Origin: Watersipora subatra | Lineage: Eukaryota; Bryozoa; Gymnolaemata; Cheilostomatida; Watersiporidae | Direction: 5' to 3' | NCBI RefSeq assembly: GCF_963576615.1 | Contig: NC_088711.1 | Coordinates: 23,902,182 to 23,966,181 of the forward strand | Length of the DNA: 64,000 nucleotides | Part shown: in pieces, positions 61,201 to 63,535 of the stretch | Numbering within the stretch: the first letter of the stretch is position 1 | Layout: each line of letters begins with the position of its first letter | Translations under genes and position numbers: made by a program | Notes under the pieces: model-generated | What the model was told of the DNA's origin: nothing | Seen by the model: the letters and a program-made list of their open reading frames with translations, nothing else | Database searches by the model: none

Positions 61201-62427
61201 CTTTCTTGATTGCACACGTTAAATGATGTATTAATTGATACATTGCGCCCATGTGTTACGATTCCCCTGTTATTAAATATTTTTCGCCTAACTTTATGAA
61301 ACGCGATGCTTTTTCGTCTCCGCCATGCTAGGGCGAATTTGTTTTCCGTCATACGATATCGTCAATGATTTTCTTTAAAATTAAAATTTGGCAATTGTTG
61401 TACTGATTACAAGGAAATAACAAAAATGCTGATATGATATTTGCCAAAATCCCTCCACCAATGCCAGAAAGATATACGATGCTCGCTATTTCATTTCAGC
61501 GTTATTTGTCATCAGTTATAGTAAAAACAAAACCGAAAACAGGTAAATGATAAGATTTATGACAAAGTTGAAGTTTATTTTAGTAAAAACTTACATACTA
61601 AAACTTAGCTTTAAGAATTTGTTTAGTAAGCTAAATTCATTTAAGTTGAATTCAAGGTTCATGTTATGCGTTTGTCTCAAAGGTAAGAACTCCTTAAAGT
61701 ACGAACTGTACACAGTACATTGTGATGTTAAATTTTCTTGCTGATCATAACCACTGAATACGCTAAAGTTACTGTAGGTAATTATAGTTACTAAGTTTAG
61801 CATATTGTGTTGTTACTAATTTTTAATATGTACAGTACATATATAAAATTTTCATGATTTTTACCAGGGGTTGTTTACATTAGATAATTACTATGGGTTT
61901 CTTTATCACTCAAAACGACATTTGGGTTTTACAATGCCAACACTGAAATGAATTAAAATCATATAATTGCATAACAAACGTTTTTTTATTGTAATTTCAG
62001 CGAAACAGACTTTATTTATCCATTACATGCTAAACTATTTTATTTTTACGTTTAAACACCTTTACGATTGTTTTATTTCTTCTCTTAATTTATTTCAACT
62101 GCACAAAACACTTTTTTCATGACACGAAATTTAAAAATTTTAATATAGAAATAGGGTACTCGAGATATGTCTTATGATAAATTTTAGCTGTATATCTACA
62201 CACATATCTGTATAGAAATACCGTTTTTATTTGTTCATTTGTACAAAAAATACATGCAGATCACAACAACTTAGGAAAATGAGAGGAGTCATGGTTGCTA
62301 CACAAGATCTATCTAGAGAAAGTGATGGATATGGCATAAATCTTTTTGGAAATGATGACCCTGACAGTAGCTATGTGCTGACAATGGACAATGCCAAAAA
62401 GATTCTTGCCATTCATCTCAGACTCAG
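2654..62427 (+). CDS. RNF213: RNF213-like giant AAA+ ATPase / E3 ubiquitin ligase, N-terminal half (27 exons, partial)
   Basis: Multi-exon gene assembled by eye from GT/AG-bounded coding blocks with compatible phases. Family knowledge: RNF213/mysterin is a very large cytosolic protein with a helical N-terminal stalk, a dynein-like ring of six AAA units and a RING/E3 module, involved in lipid-droplet biology, vascular disease and antimicrobial ubiquitination. Seen here: late exons are recognisably of this family (DPSWSEL in exon 23, DFATPSLNIAEQTPG in 24, RAWESENHPYLF in 25, KILAIHLRLR in 27), plus a degenerate P-loop (TRAGVGKSL) in exon 19. About 4.7 kb of coding sequence is spread over 60 kb. 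The AAA Walker A that should follow exon 27 and the RING lie beyond the right edge; upstream exons probably lie left of the window. Exon phases agree at all junctions except exon 4 to 5. Symbol given by homology; the copy could be one of several paralogues. Confidence 0.88.
3014..3112 (+). CDS. RNF213: RNF213-like exon 2
   Basis: Acceptor attttgcag, donor GTATGA at 3113. 33 codons in phase 0 at both ends, including SELRKWWTAHCKIYFEERL. The alternative acceptor at 2990 would hit an in-frame stop, so 3014 was chosen. Confidence 0.66.
3512..3995. mobile_element. MITE with AAAGCCTGGTTTCCATATGACAG-type inverted ends
   Basis: Left end at 3512 (aaagcttggtttccatatga) and right end at 3995 are inverse complements over about 27 bp. 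An extra internal end at 3708-3736 suggests a tandem or nested arrangement. The interior is unusually CG-rich (cgatcg, gcgcg) compared with the AT-rich intron. No coding capacity. Confidence 0.8.
3996..6194. other. intron filled with old dispersed repeats
   Basis: No exon seen. Contains ttgcacgggtaat-type repeat ends (4146-4185 plus strand, about 6080-6125 minus strand; the same motif recurs at 58251). A block caatggctcatttgaaagcc is duplicated at 5304-5375 and 5567-5640 and occurs inverted near 4305-4390, so these are copies of one interspersed element in both orientations. Confidence 0.55.
6195..6405 (+). repeat. 31-bp minisatellite
   Basis: About 7 copies of a unit containing actataaagtgtactacaat plus aatgccagtgt. 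Unrelated in sequence to the larger 31-bp array at 7150. Confidence 0.93.
6510..6616 (+). CDS. possible additional exon (phase conflict)
   Basis: A pyrimidine-rich acceptor (cttcactttcag) and a weak donor (GTATAT) bound an open block reading VTELRYLGTLFKVLEVTLD. It would need an incoming phase 1, whereas exon 2 ends in phase 0, so it is either not an exon or another exon is missing before it. Confidence 0.25.
6963..7085 (+). CDS. RNF213: RNF213-like exon 3
   Basis: Acceptor ttatttcag, donor GTGAGT at 7086. 41 codons, phase 0 to 0, starting LFINDPNEGIRLLCNEDF. The 31-bp minisatellite begins only about 65-110 bp after its donor. Confidence 0.82.
7150..10228 (+). repeat. 3.1-kb minisatellite, 31-bp unit
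   Basis: About 99 copies of gcgataattttatagtggtg plus tatttaacaaa. Recurrent unit variants (for example ttcattgtgggg near 7660, 8095, 8310, 8770, 9150 and 9365) show that blocks of several units were copied together. Lies in the intron after exon 3. Confidence 0.97.
10229..11512. other. intron, no exon seen; SINE-like remnant
   Basis: No coding block with good splice sites was found. A minus-strand tRNA-like remnant lies at about 11100-11180. Confidence 0.5.
11100..11180 (-). mobile_element. degenerate tRNA-derived SINE head
   Basis: The minus strand shows a box A-like TAGCTTAATGATTATG and a box B-like GAGATCAAATACAA at tRNA spacing. Related to the remnant at about 39066-39130: both are next to ccagtgtccaattatagcaa-like sequence. 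Confidence 0.4.
11513..12995 (+). repeat. 1.5-kb minisatellite, 26-bp unit
   Basis: About 57 copies of tcatatcaagtgttgtatag plus tgaggg. A segment with tattgatgatcatatc variants occurs twice (11755-11840, 12095-12145), so multi-unit blocks were duplicated. Confidence 0.97.
12996..14064. other. intron, nothing recognised
   Basis: AT-rich single-copy-looking sequence between the 26-bp array and exon 4. A small hairpin (tttcaatgtttaaacattgaaa) lies near 13155-13180. Confidence 0.45.
14065..14230 (+). CDS. RNF213: RNF213-like exon 4
   Basis: Acceptor tttgcaacag, donor GTAAGT at 14231. 55 codons plus one base, including KIGKLVDEALDEVRRS and LGNFLPVWKFYS. It ends in phase 1, which does not fit the next exon found (phase 0). 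Confidence 0.8.
14584..14624. repeat. short perfect hairpin
   Basis: atgccactttgctt and its exact complement aagcaaagtggcat are separated by 12 bases. Possibly the tip of an old foldback element. Confidence 0.7.
14703..14873 (+). repeat. 13-bp minisatellite
   Basis: About 13 copies of cataacagcctgt, nearly perfect (one c-for-t change). Confidence 0.96.
14874..16032. other. intron; probably hides a missed exon
   Basis: Exon 4 ends in phase 1 and exon 5 begins in phase 0, so a coding block of 3n+2 bases is expected between 14231 and 16032. I tested the strong acceptor at 15332 and the GTGAGT donor at 15426; no open frame joins them. Confidence 0.45.
16033..16417 (+). CDS. RNF213: RNF213-like exon 5
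   Basis: Acceptor ctctgcttcag (an alternative acceptor giving start 16009 is in the same phase), donor CAG|GTTTGT at 16418. 128 codons plus one base, with FMHLYYIERVADAQMKDIF and FLNKERERVLQLCAASV. The internal frame is open throughout. It needs an incoming phase 0, so an exon between 14230 and here is probably unrecognised. Confidence 0.85.
16888..17010 (+). repeat. short degenerate array, about 20-bp unit
   Basis: About 6 copies of a unit like tagtctattattagtac in the intron between exons 5 and 6. Confidence 0.8.
17191..17466 (+). CDS. RNF213: RNF213-like exon 6
   Basis: Acceptor cttgctgtag, donor GTAAGT at 17467. Two bases complete the split codon, then 91 codons: PNQIDSWLSRKSDELLFTHA onward to NLRVDELSN. 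The incoming phase matches exon 5 exactly. Confidence 0.87.
17467..18164. other. intron, nothing recognised
   Basis: No convincing exon or element. A short direct duplication ttactcactctatgtaaa lies at about 17631-17668. Confidence 0.45.
18165..18406 (+). CDS. RNF213: RNF213-like exon 7
   Basis: Acceptor tttttgttgaag, weak donor GTTAGC at 18407. 80 codons ending LFGLSGDFSEMTRILETV. The frame stays open to a stop at 18468, but the phase-0 donor at 18407 joins cleanly to exon 8. GDFS is a recognisable family segment. Confidence 0.8.
18500..19425 (+). repeat. 0.9-kb minisatellite, 35-bp unit
   Basis: About 26 copies of gaggtatctgatacaacaca plus gtaaggagtctaata. It fills nearly the whole intron between exons 7 and 8. 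Confidence 0.96.
19448..19601 (+). CDS. RNF213: RNF213-like exon 8
   Basis: Acceptor cttttgtag, donor GTGAGT at 19602. 51 codons plus one base, from ENKKLSIKSIDENLL to DLADWAFKEVP. The 35-bp array in the upstream intron ends about 20 bp before this acceptor. Confidence 0.82.
19745..20080 (+). repeat. 33-bp minisatellite
   Basis: About 10 copies of agttcttttaaccttgacta plus ggtctctagttta. Occupies most of the intron between exons 8 and 9. Confidence 0.96.
20125..20348 (+). CDS. RNF213: RNF213-like exon 9
   Basis: Acceptor tttttattcatag, donor GTGAGG at 20349. Two bases plus 74 codons, including LNALTGYAPLIYDLASSG and LCDPVWESLRSNPNLTQDW, which resemble the family segment just before the AAA region. 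The upstream intron is almost filled by a 33-bp array. Confidence 0.87.
20427..20576 (+). CDS. RNF213: RNF213-like exon 10
   Basis: Acceptor tcaatttgcag, donor GTTAGA at 20577; the intron before it is only 78 bp. 50 codons, phase 0 to 0: SAGVLELLKEAKEQFG ... INDTGFYEIGNL. Confidence 0.87.
20695..20742 (+). repeat. left fragment of the 33-bp array interrupted by a transposon
   Basis: One and a half units (ccattctcacaaagtaagta) precede the transposon, and the same unit resumes directly after it at 22582. Confidence 0.93.
20743..22581 (+). mobile_element. DNA transposon copy 2 (CCCTACAGGA ends, TA target), complete
   Basis: Starts ccctacagga, ends tcctgtaggg, with TA on both sides. Subterminal regions hold several ttcgcgg/cgcgaaa motifs. 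The TA of the host array unit (aaagTAagta) is the target, so insertion was into a pre-existing minisatellite. Length 1.84 kb, no recognisable transposase. Ser/Asp-rich reading at 21354-21554 and acidic spliced tail on the minus strand (21815-22140) are shared with copy 1. Best guess: non-autonomous member of a TA-targeting superfamily. Confidence 0.85.
21354..21554 (+). pseudogene. element-borne reading frame, unknown function
   Basis: A 66-residue open frame containing AIVSHEESSDDN, VVARESPLPSTQDSDSDRA and a terminal SRVPV. The minus strand of copy 1 (667-918) has the same frame with few changes, so it was open in the parent element. It has no start in common with copy 1 and no known domain. 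It may be a terminal exon or coincidence in a young family. Confidence 0.35.
22582..24285 (+). repeat. 1.7-kb minisatellite, 33-bp unit
   Basis: About 52 copies of agtagtatcaaggatcacca plus ttctcacaaagta, preceding exon 11. The unit has no stop in one frame on either strand, so it reads as a 600-residue (SSIKDHHSHKV)n on plus and (MVILDTTYFVR)n on minus. Multi-unit blocks with the acttagtatcaaag variant recur four times. Confidence 0.97.
24567..24719 (+). CDS. RNF213: RNF213-like exon 11
   Basis: Acceptor tcatctctacag, donor GTAAGT at 24720. 51 codons: SIDDVIQLTFMIKDKKRSY and KFDDLTELQSKLALVAGK. Phase 0 at both ends. The preceding intron holds the 33-bp array and its transposon insertion. 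Confidence 0.88.
24854..25494. mobile_element. foldback element with about 210-bp inverted arms
   Basis: Arms 24854-25065 and about 25290-25494 are inverted copies (gtcttgacaaactgttgttt ... aaacaacagtttgtcaagac). The direct repeat ccttaatcatgcct flanks it at 24844-24857 and 25499-25512. Sits in the intron after exon 11. No transposase; the apparent reading frames in the arms are mirror images of each other. Confidence 0.85.
25622..26045 (+). repeat. 63-bp minisatellite
   Basis: About 6.7 copies of a unit containing acaatacttatcataattat and aatagtgtatatagccttga. Ends about 30 bp before exon 12. Confidence 0.95.
26077..26333 (+). CDS. RNF213: RNF213-like exon 12
   Basis: Acceptor gtgttgcag, donor GTGCGC at 26334 (weak but phase-correct). 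85 codons plus two bases, with VELLAEAYLDIRREGC and LRNCIKDWQSTMEKKR. A 63-bp array abuts the acceptor side. Confidence 0.86.
26334..27149. other. intron; old dispersed repeat
   Basis: No exon recognised. The segment atgcttgctcgagtgggc (26394-26411) recurs inverted near 34603-34630, and other pieces of 26900-28500 also appear inverted in 33900-34620, so the two introns share an old element in opposite orientations. Confidence 0.4.
27150..27432 (+). repeat. 18-bp minisatellite
   Basis: About 16 copies of tatgattatcactacctc. The period is a multiple of three, hence apparent repeat peptides. Confidence 0.96.
27433..28678. other. intron, no exon seen
   Basis: AT-rich. 28340-28440 (gggagaatttaattgaactg) is the inverted counterpart of about 33990-34060. 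Confidence 0.45.
28679..28781 (+). CDS. RNF213: RNF213-like exon 13
   Basis: Acceptor cctggttacag, donor GTAAGG at 28782. One base plus 34 codons: QLRELEFYTTEQLLVLRNEL, a well-recognised family segment (xxFYTxEQLxxL). Confidence 0.9.
29165..30252 (+). repeat. 1.1-kb minisatellite, 15-bp unit with 420-bp higher order
   Basis: About 72 copies of actctctagacgccg. A 28-unit block is repeated at exactly 420 bp (the caccgattcg variant at 29321 and again at 29741). The minus strand reads as (SRESV)n because the period is a multiple of three. Confidence 0.97.
30253..31108. other. intron, nothing recognised
   Basis: AT-rich sequence without an exon or clear element between the 15-bp array and exon 14. 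Confidence 0.45.
31109..31242 (+). CDS. RNF213: RNF213-like exon 14
   Basis: Acceptor ctccattgcag, donor GTAAGT at 31243. 44 codons plus two bases: SLPLLAMIYPVNPEELLKFL, then a His-rich stretch KDSHHHQSHSELLRR. The 53-bp array follows about 160 bp later. Confidence 0.87.
31400..33860 (+). repeat. 2.5-kb minisatellite, 53-bp unit
   Basis: About 46 copies of attactgactagtagtggta plus tcaaattatcatgtatatag and tattaagttactg. Shortened units (gactagtggtatc, missing agt) and the gatcatgtacagtatatag variant recur in blocks, showing multi-unit copying. Confidence 0.97.
33861..34688. other. intron, old inverted repeat copy
   Basis: Shares inverted segments with 26390-28500 (see those entries). No exon. 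Confidence 0.4.
34689..34846 (+). CDS. RNF213: RNF213-like exon 15
   Basis: Acceptor cgaattttattttag; a same-phase alternative gives start 34695. Donor GTACCC at 34847. One base plus 52 codons plus one base, containing TLEALKNTLWEKFNAATLG and IGQLGEVLKKVK. Confidence 0.82.
35018..35107 (+). CDS. RNF213: RNF213-like exon 16
   Basis: Acceptor ttgctatttag, donor GTAAGA at 35108. 29 codons with split codons at both ends: GSVKLRALPDWLERGRPSLV. A short basic stretch (KRKKTG) precedes it. Confidence 0.85.
35108..35548. other. intron, nothing recognised
   Basis: A 64-residue open frame (35151-35345) has no splice support and no resemblance to the host protein. Confidence 0.45.
35549..35655 (+). CDS. 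RNF213: RNF213-like exon 17
   Basis: Acceptor gtttatttaacag, donor GTATGT at 35656. Two bases plus 35 codons: KIYQMVLSIYEFDKVCLPPT and EVMICNSSTNSEE, matching the family segment with LPP...EVL.C...T..EE. Confidence 0.9.
36533..37711. mobile_element. DNA element with CCCTAGGAC ends, nested (middle)
   Basis: ccctaggac at 36533 and gtcctaggg at 37703-37711. Subterminal ttcgc/gcgaaa motifs resemble the CCCTACAGGA family at 1 and 20743, so it may be a diverged relative. Left flank TA, right flank TG. No coding capacity. Confidence 0.7.
36726..37124. mobile_element. 399-bp MITE (innermost nested)
   Basis: TA|cagtacttttcagactataa at the left and ttagccgctaatagtccaaaaagtacgg|TA (rc ccgtactttttggactatta) at the right. 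Internal tataagccgca copies. Non-coding. Confidence 0.75.
38125..38860. mobile_element. Tc1/mariner-like MITE, diverged
   Basis: Starts TA|cagtacaccccgggttacg and ends gtcgaggtatgactctactg. Interior segments (gatatgctatttgccgaaat, ttagataattactatgggtt) recur at about 61430-61900, giving a second diverged copy. No transposase frame remains. Confidence 0.6.
39066..39130 (-). mobile_element. tRNA-derived SINE head remnant
   Basis: The minus strand shows box A-like TAGTGTGGTGATTAACATC and box B-like GAGATCAAATCCTC at tRNA spacing. Confidence 0.45.
39120..39990. repeat. large imperfect palindrome (about 430-bp arms)
   Basis: Left arm pieces such as aaactgtcatgtacaactttt, gagtattgaaggctttttta and aataatagagatgggtgt reappear inverted on the right. 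The centre lies near 39575 (gagctcacaaaagcgcgatt ... gattttttgagctc). Probably a foldback element. A reading frame on the left arm is not a gene. Confidence 0.85.
40187..40506 (+). CDS. RNF213: RNF213-like exon 18
   Basis: Acceptor gtttacttgtag, donor GTAGGT at 40507. 106 codons plus two bases: VRLFLNRALADPNSYYCMVN, then LAFLYAEEKRDARIRAILES. Large exon preceding the degenerate P-loop exon. The 4.5-kb intron before it holds nested transposons and a long palindrome. Confidence 0.9.
40657..40900 (+). CDS. RNF213: RNF213-like exon 19, degenerate P-loop of an early AAA unit
   Basis: Acceptor aacatggcag (40669 is a same-phase alternative), donor GTGGGT at 40901. One base plus 81 codons. STRAGVGKSL resembles a Walker A but lacks the first glycine of GxxxxGK[ST]. 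Family knowledge says the early AAA units of RNF213 are non-catalytic, in line with this. The exon ends in YHTIHFDIAHE. Confidence 0.92.
40990..41260 (+). repeat. dispersed repeat shared with 58785-59540
   Basis: gaaataattagcaag, gattcggtaatgatacaatt, cctgaatatgttgaatta and aaaggttactgttc occur in the same order in both places. Confidence 0.75.
41283..46050 (+). repeat. 4.8-kb minisatellite, 40-bp unit
   Basis: About 119 copies of gtaagattgaatgtatgcga plus tcatgcaagccagttattct, with occasional 42-bp units (gtataagattg). Large internal duplication: 42451-42648 is repeated without change at 43857-44054 (shift 1406), while the actaggcag variants near 41630 recur at shift 1646, a difference of six units. 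Longest array of the window. Confidence 0.98.
46481..46609 (+). CDS. RNF213: RNF213-like exon 20
   Basis: Acceptor cgatgtgcag, donor GTATAA at 46610. 43 codons, phase 0 to 0: VKSGVDELLFNLIILKSLV then VWQAQPTQYYIIECM. Continues the AAA unit of exon 19; the 40-bp satellite lies in the intron between them. Confidence 0.92.
47541..47705 (+). mobile_element. tRNA-derived SINE
   Basis: Box A-like GGTAGCCTAGTGGTAGC and box B-like GGTTTGAGTCC about 35 bp apart, followed by a non-tRNA body ending near ccccgtgtacca. Not a functional tRNA: no cloverleaf 3' half was found. Confidence 0.7.
47801..47895 (+). mobile_element. tRNA-derived SINE head, second
   Basis: Box A-like TGGTCAGTGGTTAGATG and box B-like GGGTTCAGGCTC at tRNA spacing. 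Confidence 0.55.
48088..48705 (+). repeat. 14-bp minisatellite
   Basis: About 44 copies of tatctgtattatgc / tatctggattatgc. Reads as a hydrophobic repeat (Leu/Tyr/Ile-rich) in all frames; this is an array artefact, not a membrane protein. Confidence 0.96.
49144..49252 (+). CDS. RNF213: RNF213-like exon 21
   Basis: Acceptor agctattcag (a same-phase alternative gives 49132), donor GTAGTT at 49253. 36 codons plus one base: RSVHELMDLLPTTMCHSPCE. Its phases fit both exon 20 (0) and exon 22 (1), which is what led to it; splice signals are modest. Confidence 0.72.
49377..49500 (+). repeat. 31-bp repeat, four copies
   Basis: atattctagtatactcatac plus cttatctcatc, four copies ending about 60 bp before exon 22. 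Confidence 0.93.
49562..49703 (+). CDS. RNF213: RNF213-like exon 22
   Basis: Acceptor caccattctttgtag, donor GTGATA at 49704. Two bases plus 46 codons plus two: DFKRIMNKAEWQTVLKFLQ and VRKALQLVIR. A four-copy 31-bp repeat lies just upstream. Confidence 0.86.
49905..50425 (+). repeat. 16-bp minisatellite
   Basis: About 32 copies of accttaccttactagc. Contains a short inverted stretch at about 50283-50340 (ccttactcttaaggtaagg ... ccttaccttaagagtaagg). Confidence 0.95.
50575..50722 (+). repeat. 12-bp degenerate repeat before exon 23
   Basis: About 12 copies of gatgtgtgctcg, ending about 28 bp before the exon 23 acceptor. Confidence 0.85.
50750..50918 (+). CDS. RNF213: RNF213-like exon 23
   Basis: Acceptor gtgttattttag, donor GTGGGT at 50919. 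One base plus 56 codons: HCGTFDPSWSELTHYVNFLH, one of the clearest family matches, then GFRRIVVRFMLRMAK. Confidence 0.94.
51310..51369 (+). CDS. RNF213: RNF213-like exon 24 (short)
   Basis: Acceptor gtcgtcttttag, donor GTAATA at 51370. Exactly 20 codons, DFATPSLNIAEQ then TPGLSSHQ; too short for ordinary ORF searches but clear by homology and phase. Confidence 0.92.
51661..51805 (+). CDS. RNF213: RNF213-like exon 25
   Basis: Acceptor tgtttattag, donor GTAAGT at 51806. 48 codons plus one base: RQYGLKRAWESENHPYLFLN then STFTPLGFFV. Strong family match. Confidence 0.94.
51896..53188. mobile_element. 1.3-kb MITE with AAACCTCTATTTGAA ends
   Basis: TA|tcgttaaacctctatttgaa at the left and gttcaaatagaggttttatgg|TA at the right (inverted). 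Fills nearly the whole intron between exons 25 and 26 and ends 20 bp before exon 26. No transposase seen. Confidence 0.78.
53209..53350 (+). CDS. RNF213: RNF213-like exon 26
   Basis: Acceptor atatttttttcag, donor GTGAGA at 53351. Two bases plus 46 codons plus two: SLGYSLVDCKTKELIDEMF ... GVNIAEDFDDLKR. A 1.3-kb MITE ends 20 bp upstream, leaving just enough room for the pyrimidine tract. Confidence 0.92.
53503..53682. repeat. long palindrome 1
   Basis: tgttgatatgaaattttaaa ... aatgtgtatgtaca and their inverted counterparts flank a centre tttatgtatatatatacataaa near 53590. Arms about 80 bp. Confidence 0.85.
53697..53797. repeat. long palindrome 2 (about 100 bp, nearly perfect)
   Basis: aaattaccacc ... 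gaggaaacaactttatatat, mirrored to aaagttgtttcctcacctcg ... ggtggtaattt with one mismatch. Directly abuts the 3' end of the minus-strand LINE at 53800. Confidence 0.92.
53808..54449 (-). pseudogene. LINE zinc finger and restriction-like endonuclease
   Basis: Same frame as the RT after the TAG. CRLCKDAPETIQHIISAC gives a CCHC finger, with HNHVA after it; QPDIVVVDKENK and IIDIAVPND are RLE-domain motifs; a further TAG at 53988 interrupts before VIPVVIGALG. The natural end is TAG at 53808-53810. Confidence 0.8.
54453..55867 (-). pseudogene. LINE reverse transcriptase, inactive
   Basis: N-terminal RT blocks WLTKGRTVLLIKDP and NYRPITCLPITWKLLSGIV (55541-55855), then after a frameshift WIDYKKAYDSIPHSW, IYQGDFLSPLLFCICLNPLS and FYMNDIKLYA. 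The catalytic box is YMND, not YMDD (codon at 55227-55229 AAT), so polymerase activity is expected to be lost. The thumb-like region AINTYTLPVIRYSAGI and RGLENVQQTVEEEE follow. The frame ends at a TAG at 54450. Confidence 0.85.
55871..57065 (-). pseudogene. LINE N-terminal ORF region
   Basis: Open stretches at 56187-56840 (beginning MNLKSGATWEGCVNLINIIK, with PRVKELAENIINKMPAAND and RRVGKVIPKKLLEDI) and 56129-56311 lie in different frames, indicating frameshifts. Just before the RT it reads APGHDMIQAFWLKKLR and a stop, the usual lead-in of this family. Confidence 0.65.
57180..58159. mobile_element. Tc1/mariner-like MITE with internal 221-bp duplication
   Basis: TA|cagtgaaacatggataactc ... 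gagttatccaagtttcactg|TA. A block (tgtcaatctaaaaaatgtcc, tttttgataaaaacgtttta) is repeated in tandem with a 221-bp shift (57611, 57832). The right end runs into a (TA)n tract at 58158-58204. No full transposase. Confidence 0.8.
58158..58204. repeat. (TA)n microsatellite
   Basis: About 23 TA units directly after the MITE end at 58159. Confidence 0.95.
58251..59540 (+). repeat. dispersed repeat region with ccggcgttgctcgggtaat end
   Basis: Begins with the same end motif seen at 4146 and 6104. 58785-58950 and 59440-59540 match 40990-41260 but are separated here by about 490 bp that include the hairpin aaagcaaaatcggcattttt / aaaaatgccaattttgcttt (59026-59068). Confidence 0.6.
59616..60865 (-). mobile_element. 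pogo/Tigger-like DNA transposon, degraded
   Basis: Perfect-type ends TA|cagtcatacttcgacttacg ... cttacgag (inverted: agttgaagtattactg|TA), 1250 bp, TA target duplication. It carries a remnant of a CENP-B-like helix-turn-helix on the minus strand. Too short for a complete transposase, so internally deleted. Confidence 0.85.
60426..60659 (-). pseudogene. pogo/Tigger transposase N-terminal HTH remnant
   Basis: 77-residue frame with RMITVDIKWKIIEKYAKC and VIELAQQFDRNTSTI, the first DNA-binding helix-turn-helix of CENP-B/Tigger-type transposases. The DDE catalytic core is absent. Confidence 0.75.
61080..61168 (-). mobile_element. tRNA-derived SINE head
   Basis: Minus strand GTAGCTCAGTGGTTGAGTGC (box A) and GAGTTCAAATCCTG (box B) at tRNA spacing; clearest of the tRNA-like pieces. 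The rest of the cloverleaf does not close, so not a functional tRNA gene. Confidence 0.7.
61350..61970. mobile_element. second diverged copy of the 38125 element
   Basis: gctgatatgatatttgccaa, gatgctcgctatttcatttc and attagataattactatgggt match 38300-38770 in order. Ends are eroded. Confidence 0.6.
62260..62427 (+). CDS. RNF213: RNF213-like exon 27, lead-in to a conserved AAA module
   Basis: Acceptor atacatgcag, donor GTATGT at 62428. One base plus 55 codons plus two: SQQLRKMRGVMVATQDLSRE, INLFGNDDPDSSYVLTMDNA, KKILAIHLRLR. In the family this segment lies directly before the Walker A of a catalytic AAA unit, so that exon should lie right of the window. Confidence 0.94.
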
Positions 62428-62864
62428 GTATGTATTGCTAACGGTGAAAAATGATCCTTTTATCAATAATTTTATTCATAAATATTCAAATCTAGCCCAT
62501 TATTGTTTTGTAAAATAATGTGTTTTTGTGTTGGCTATCTTAGAGTAGATTGTGTAAAGCTGCATTGAAGAGAACAGATGTTATTATTTACATTCGTGAA
62601 AAGATATGCGAGGGTATTAAGTACTGGAGTCATCAATGAGACACCGCTTTAACAAATATTAGAATTTACCAGAATGCCAGCCCAACTTTGTATAGTAAAA
62701 TAATGCCAGTGAAATAGTAAACCAATAAAACAATAATTGTTTTGTTTGTTTACTATTTTACTGGCTCTCTGTAGTTTGCTTGTTTATGATAAGATTATTG
62801 CAAAAAATGGTGTTTTTTCATTGCGAATGAATGTTGTTGGTATATATTGGCATGGGTCCTCAGA

Positions 62865-63535
62865 GCACTGATCCTCAGAGTATTGGTCTTCTGTGTACTA
62901 GTCCTCGGAGTACTAGTCCTCTGTTCACTAGTCCTCAGAGCACTGATCCTCGGAGTACTAGTCCTCGAAGTACTGCTCCTCGTAGTTCTGGTCCTCGTAG
63001 TACTGGTCCTCAGAGTACTGGTCTTCGGAGTACTGGTCCTCGGAGTACCAGTACTCCGAGGACCAGTACTACGAGGACCAGTACTCTTAGGATCAGTACT
63101 CTGAGGACCAGTACTCTGTGTACCAGTACTCTGAGGACCAGTACTCCGAGGACCAGTACTCTGAGGATCAGAACTCCAAGGACCAGTGCTCTGAGGATCA
63201 GTACTCTGAGGACCATTACTCTGTGTACCAGTACTCCAAGGACTAGTCCTCAGAGCCTTTGTTCTTGTAGTACTGGTCTTCGGAGTACTGGTCTTCGGAG
63301 TTTTTGGTCCTCAGAGTACTGGTCCTTGGAGTACCAGTACTACGAGGACCAGTACTACGAGGATCAGTACTCTGAGAACCAGTACTCTGTGTACCAGTAC
63401 TCCAAGAACCAGTACTCCGAGGACCAGTACTCTGGGGATCAGTACTTTGAGGACCACTTCTCCGTGTACCAGTACTACGAAGACTAGTCCTCAGAGCACT
63501 TGTTCTCGGAGTACTGGTTCTCAGCACTCTTTGCA
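62865..63535. repeat. 15-bp minisatellite with strand switches
   Basis: About 45 units of cctcggagtactggt. Units read forward at about 62865-63045, as the reverse complement (accagtactccgagg) at 63045-63238, forward at 63238-63330, reverse at 63330-63485, then forward again. Apparent Ser/Thr-rich reading frames on both strands are artefacts of the 15-bp period. Confidence 0.93.
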
